DNA from: Anthropogastromicrobium sp052273485
Lineage (GTDB): Bacteria; Bacillota; Clostridia; Lachnospirales; Lachnospiraceae
Reading direction: 5' to 3'
NCBI GenBank assembly: GCA_052273485.1
Contig: DAVZID010000015.1
Location: 1-52,587, forward strand
Length of the DNA stretch: 52,587 nt
Under the pieces are notes generated by a model, which worked only from the letters and a program-made list of their open reading frames with translations, was not told where the DNA came from and ran no database searches. Within the stretch, counting starts at the first letter, position 1, and each line of letters starts with the position of its first letter. A program made the translations under genes and the position numbers. Of this stretch, positions 49,242-52,587 are shown piece after piece.

Positions 49242-50459
49242 ATGATACATACGCTAGATAGTAAGGCTGCAGACTATATTCCTGAGCTTGGTGACGGCTT
49301 TGAGGAAGGCAGCGAGGGAAGCGAAAACGCACAGGGATTGCAGGTAGCTGATTACTATGCTGATGCAGATGGCGAGGGTATTTATTACATCACATATAAA
49401 ATAGAGACTGCCAAAGAAATAGAGCAGCTATTTGTATTTGCAGGAAGAAAGCAGCTATTGCGTCTTGGAAAAAGAAAGGCAGGAGAGGTGATTGAGGGAA
49501 CACTTTATCTGCATTTTGGCGAGATGATCCCGCGCTTTCACAGCGAGTGCATGACAATCACAAAGATTGGCTTTTCAGTGGCATGTGAGGACCTGACGAA
49601 ATTAAAGAGTGTTGGCATGGCAGCAGAGAAGCTTTCTGCAAAGACAAAAATTCCGGCAGTCTATCTGGCAGGAGATTCCACGGTTACTGATCAGACTTGT
49701 CCAAAGCCATATATGCCGGGCGGATGCTACAGTTCATGGGGACAGTGCCTTGCATACTTTATCGGAGGAAGTACAGCCGTTGATAATCAGGCGCACAGCG
49801 GACTTACCACAGAAACCTTTCGTAATGAGGGACACTACGATATCGTAAAGAAGGATATTCGTCCGGGTGATTTTTGCTTGTTTCAGTTTGGTCATAACGA
49901 TCAGAAGCTGGCACATCTGCAGGCACAGACAGGCTATAAGGAAAATCTGATGAATTATGTAAATGAGATTCGTGGACTGTGCGGAGTTCCGATTCTTGTA
50001 ACACCGCTTGCGCGCAATACCTGGAAGGATGATGGAACCTACAATGATCTTTTAGCAGAGCATGCGCAGGCTGTTTTTGAGGTAGGGGAAGAGACTGGTG
50101 TGCCTGTAATTGACCTTCATAAATATGCAGCAGATTTAATCAAGAAAAATGGAAAAGAAGCTAGCCGTGTCTATTTCCACCCGGGAGATATGACACACAC
50201 AAACGAGTATGGCTCATTTTTGTTTGCACATTTTATCGCAAGAGAATTGAGCAAGCTAGATCCTCTCACTTTCGCGATTGATGTGCAGGATGAAGAGGAT
50301 TTCACACCAGATGAGCATACAGCCATTTTGACAGGAACAAGCACGGCAGCAGGGAATCAGGATGAACAAAAAGAAGTCTTTGATGCGATGGAGCGTGCCG
50401 GGGATAATCTTGTGGCAGCTGTAAAAAAGGCAAAAAAAGATGCAGAAATGATGAAGTAA
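49242..50459 (+). CDS. SGNH hydrolase, rhamnogalacturonan acetylesterase-like (CE12)
   Basis: 405 residues with no signal peptide, so cytoplasmic. An N-terminal beta-rich region of about 120 residues is followed by the SGNH domain: VYLAGDSTVTDQ (Ser nucleophile), GCYSSWGQ, FQFGHNDQK (block III Asn), and the Asp-His pair in PGDMTHTNEYGS. The pattern is that of rhamnogalacturonan acetylesterases, which remove acetyl groups from pectin fragments. The start is ATG 49242 behind AGAGGAG; an in-frame GTG at 49215 overlaps no better site. It is followed by the PBP-GGDEF sensor after 54 bp. Confidence 0.88.
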   Translation: MIHTLDSKAADYIPELGDGFEEGSEGSENAQGLQVADYYADADGEGIYYITYKIETAKEIEQLFVFAGRKQLLRLGKRKAGEVIEGTLYLHFGEMIPRFHSECMTITKIGFSVACEDLTKLKSVGMAAEKLSAKTKIPAVYLAGDSTVTDQTCPKPYMPGGCYSSWGQCLAYFIGGSTAVDNQAHSGLTTETFRNEGHYDIVKKDIRPGDFCLFQFGHNDQKLAHLQAQTGYKENLMNYVNEIRGLCGVPILVTPLARNTWKDDGTYNDLLAEHAQAVFEVGEETGVPVIDLHKYAADLIKKNGKEASRVYFHPGDMTHTNEYGSFLFAHFIARELSKLDPLTFAIDVQDEEDFTPDEHTAILTGTSTAAGNQDEQKEVFDAMERAGDNLVAAVKKAKKDAEMMK

Positions 50460-50513
50460 AATTTTGATTTTTATAGAAATAAGACTATTGGCTCAAAAAA
50501 AGGAGGGATAAAA

Positions 50514-52475
50514 ATGCAGGAGCGCTGTAAAATAGGAGTTGTGATTGGCAATGCTAACTCACCGCACGCAGTTAACATTATGAAGGGAATTGACCAGGCA
50601 TCAAAGGAGTGCGATGTGCAGTTAATGTATTTTATGAATGTGAGCAGTCCTTATACAGCGCAGCTGTATCCACCTGATACATCCATAGGATGGGATTATC
50701 AAAAAAGTGCAATTTATGATTATGCGAGATATGTCAAAGCAGATGTCTTAATTATGACATATGGCATGATGAGCATTTTTATGAAGAGTGATTATGGAAA
50801 GAAGTATCTGGAATATTTTCGCAATGTTCCATGTGTGCTCATAAATGAGCAGACCAACAGACCTAATTGGACGTCTATTATTGTCGATAATTATAACGGA
50901 ATGTATGAATTAGTGGAGCATTTAGTGCGTGACCATGGGTATCATAATTTCGCTTTTTTGGCAGGACCGCTTGGAAATACAGATGCCTGCCAGCGAAAAA
51001 GAGCATTTTTAGATGTTATGAAAAAATATGATCTGCCAATGGATGAAAGCCACATTGAAACAGGCGATTTTTCAGAGTGTGTACAGACACAGGTAAATGC
51101 GCTGTTAGATCGAATCCCTAATCTTCAGGCAATAGTATGTGCTAATGATGTGATGGCACTGACTGCTTATCGGGAATGTGAAAAGCGTGGACTTCATATT
51201 GGACATGATATTGCTGTTACCGGTTTTGATGACTGGGAGCGTATTCGTCACGTGCCAGTGCCAATCACGACAATTCGTCAGGATTCTGAACGGTCAGGAT
51301 ATGTGGCTGTTTATAGTGCACTTGAGCTGGCGCGAAGCGGTAATGGGAAAAATATTGTGATACCGGCGAAGGTATGTGTTAGAGAATCATGTGGCTGTAC
51401 ATGTAAGCAGTTTTTAGGTTTTGATCAAATTGAAAACATGGGACAAAAATTTGTCTATGAAAAACAAAGAAATACAGTATATCGTCAAAAAACATGGATG
51501 GTTCCTATGATTTCCAGAAACATGCTTATTGCATTGCAGGATCGCGAGAAATTTCTTAAAAATGCATTAACGCCAATGCCCTTTTTTGGCGTTAAAACGG
51601 CGCTGCTTTATGTCTTTAAAAATCCAGTTGAATATAATATAGAAAAGGGCTGGGAATTTCCAAATACGATTTATCTGGTTGCGCGTCATGATGGAGAACG
51701 CGTAGAGGTATTTGATGAATATAAAAACGAGGTTTCTTTAGAAGAATGTGGATTTTCTGAGGAAGGAAGCGTACGCTATCAGCATAAGCCGAGTGTATTT
51801 TGCCTTCAGTCTGGCTCAACGCAGTATGGTGTATTAAGTGTTGAGATTACGCCAGAGGAAGTGGATATGGTCTATTTGATCAGTATTCAAATGGCAAATG
51901 CGCTGATGGCGTATCATACAGAAAAAAAGCGTTTGTCTGTTCAGCGCGAGCGCGAGCTTTTGCTTGAGGAGCTTCGAAGCAAAAATGAAGTTTTAAATTT
52001 TGTGTCAGAGCGAGATGAGCTGACGCAGATTAAAAATCGCCGTGGCTTTATGGAACAGGCAATGGAAATGAATCGTATTTATAAAAATAGAAAAGCAATT
52101 ATTCTGTTTGCTGATATGGATGGATTAAAACAAATCAATGATAATTATGGTCACGCAGCAGGAGATATTGCAATTTGTGCCTGTGCAGATATTTTAAAGA
52201 AAGCTGCCGGAGTACATGGTATAGCAGGACGCCTTGGTGGCGATGAATTTGCACTTATGATGATTGGCGATGAAACTCGTGCAATTGAATTGATGGAGAC
52301 TGTGCGAAAAGAGATTGCCATGTATAATGCACAGGGAAAAAATAAGTTTGTAATTGATATGTCGGTTGGATGTCAGCTTGTATTATGTACAGACGAGCTT
52401 TCTATTCCAATGGTGCTTGAAAAAGCAGACAAGATCATGTATGAAGAAAAGAAAAAGAAGGGAAAGGCAAGATGA
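50514..52475 (+). CDS. Soluble LacI-type ligand-binding domain fused to GGDEF
   Basis: 653 residues with no signal peptide and no transmembrane helix. Residues 1-300 are a LacI/periplasmic-binding fold (IGVVIGNANSPHAVNIMKGI, then VTGFDDWERIRHVPVPITTIRQD) but lack the helix-turn-helix of LacI regulators. After a short Cys-rich element (CVRESCGCTCK), a middle domain and a helical linker, a GGDEF domain occupies about 490-653: DELTQIKNRRGF, FADMDGLKQINDNYGH and GGDEF at 575-579. The RxxD inhibitory site is replaced by GVHG. It should make c-di-GMP in response to a cytosolic sugar. AAAGGAGGG ribosome site. Confidence 0.9.
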   Translation: MQERCKIGVVIGNANSPHAVNIMKGIDQASKECDVQLMYFMNVSSPYTAQLYPPDTSIGWDYQKSAIYDYARYVKADVLIMTYGMMSIFMKSDYGKKYLEYFRNVPCVLINEQTNRPNWTSIIVDNYNGMYELVEHLVRDHGYHNFAFLAGPLGNTDACQRKRAFLDVMKKYDLPMDESHIETGDFSECVQTQVNALLDRIPNLQAIVCANDVMALTAYRECEKRGLHIGHDIAVTGFDDWERIRHVPVPITTIRQDSERSGYVAVYSALELARSGNGKNIVIPAKVCVRESCGCTCKQFLGFDQIENMGQKFVYEKQRNTVYRQKTWMVPMISRNMLIALQDREKFLKNALTPMPFFGVKTALLYVFKNPVEYNIEKGWEFPNTIYLVARHDGERVEVFDEYKNEVSLEECGFSEEGSVRYQHKPSVFCLQSGSTQYGVLSVEITPEEVDMVYLISIQMANALMAYHTEKKRLSVQRERELLLEELRSKNEVLNFVSERDELTQIKNRRGFMEQAMEMNRIYKNRKAIILFADMDGLKQINDNYGHAAGDIAICACADILKKAAGVHGIAGRLGGDEFALMMIGDETRAIELMETVRKEIAMYNAQGKNKFVIDMSVGCQLVLCTDELSIPMVLEKADKIMYEEKKKKGKAR

Positions 52476-52480
52476 AGTCT

Positions 52481-52516
52481 CCACGCCCATGCGGTGCATA
52501 GTTCCTATGGACGTGG
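52481..52516. other. Imperfect inverted repeat at the window end
   Basis: CCACGCCCAT (52481-52490) pairs with ATGGACGTGG (52507-52516) with one mismatch. It begins 5 bp after the sensor stop codon. There is no T-run after it, so it is a weak terminator candidate at best. The remaining 70 bp hold nothing I recognise. Confidence 0.4.
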
Positions 52517-52587
52517 TACTCTGCCTACTTTGATAGAAAATCCATATTCAGATAGTTGAGTTAAGAGTCCTTTCGGTGAAGATGCCC

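Overview
The window looks like the chromosome of a Gram-positive, spore-forming gut or rumen Clostridia, most likely a Lachnospiraceae. Pointers are the SpmA spore protein, a tRNA/mnmA block, a Tyr T-box, AGGAGG ribosome sites, TTGACA-N17-TATAAT-type promoters, lipoprotein signal peptides, and plant-polysaccharide enzymes (GH5, GH43-like, rhamnogalacturonan acetylesterase). No species can be named from sequence reading alone.

Layout. 1-4.2 kb: four tRNAs (Asp, Val, Tyr, initiator Met), mnmA, an LCP cell-wall ligase and a 2-hydroxyacid dehydrogenase. 4.3-10.4 kb: a housekeeping run of Orn/Lys/Arg-decarboxylase-like protein, guanylate-kinase-like protein, holB, ricT, trmN6 and rsmI; a dense cluster of DnaA-box-like 9-mers sits inside the decarboxylase gene. 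10.5-19.7 kb: spmA without spmB, an FAD oxidoreductase, DegV, a minus-strand operon (amidase, Sfp-type transferase, CmpB-like membrane protein), a signal-less BMP-type protein with a ParB-like N-terminus, a metallophosphoesterase and a small membrane protein. 19.8-25.9 kb: secreted GH5, radical SAM protein, orphan barstar-like protein, a GGDEF relic, a yybP-ykoY-type Mn riboswitch with a GDT1-type exporter, and bioB-bioY behind a BirA-type operator.

26.2-33.1 kb: an inducible carbohydrate locus with two LplB/YtcP-type permeases, a solute-binding protein, two Gfo/Idh/MocA dehydrogenases and a GntR regulator, with a palindrome at the presumed transcription start. 33.2-35.6 kb: a GH43-like enzyme, azlCD, and an IS3-family remnant abutting azlD. 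35.6-44.6 kb: a complete oligopeptide-type ABC system in which the binding protein, one permease and both ATPases are larger than usual, followed by a DUF3899-type membrane protein. 44.6-47.3 kb: a polar amino-acid ABC transporter. 47.3-49.1 kb: T-box-controlled tyrS. 49.1-52.5 kb: a rhamnogalacturonan-acetylesterase-like SGNH enzyme followed by a soluble sugar-binding-protein/GGDEF fusion.

The best candidates for something undescribed are (i) the enlarged Opp-type transporter, (ii) the intragenic DnaA-box cluster close to holB, (iii) the cytoplasmic ParB-like/BMP fusion, and (iv) the cytoplasmic PBP-GGDEF sensor paired with a pectin esterase. All domain calls come from reading the translated sequence; no database searches were run.
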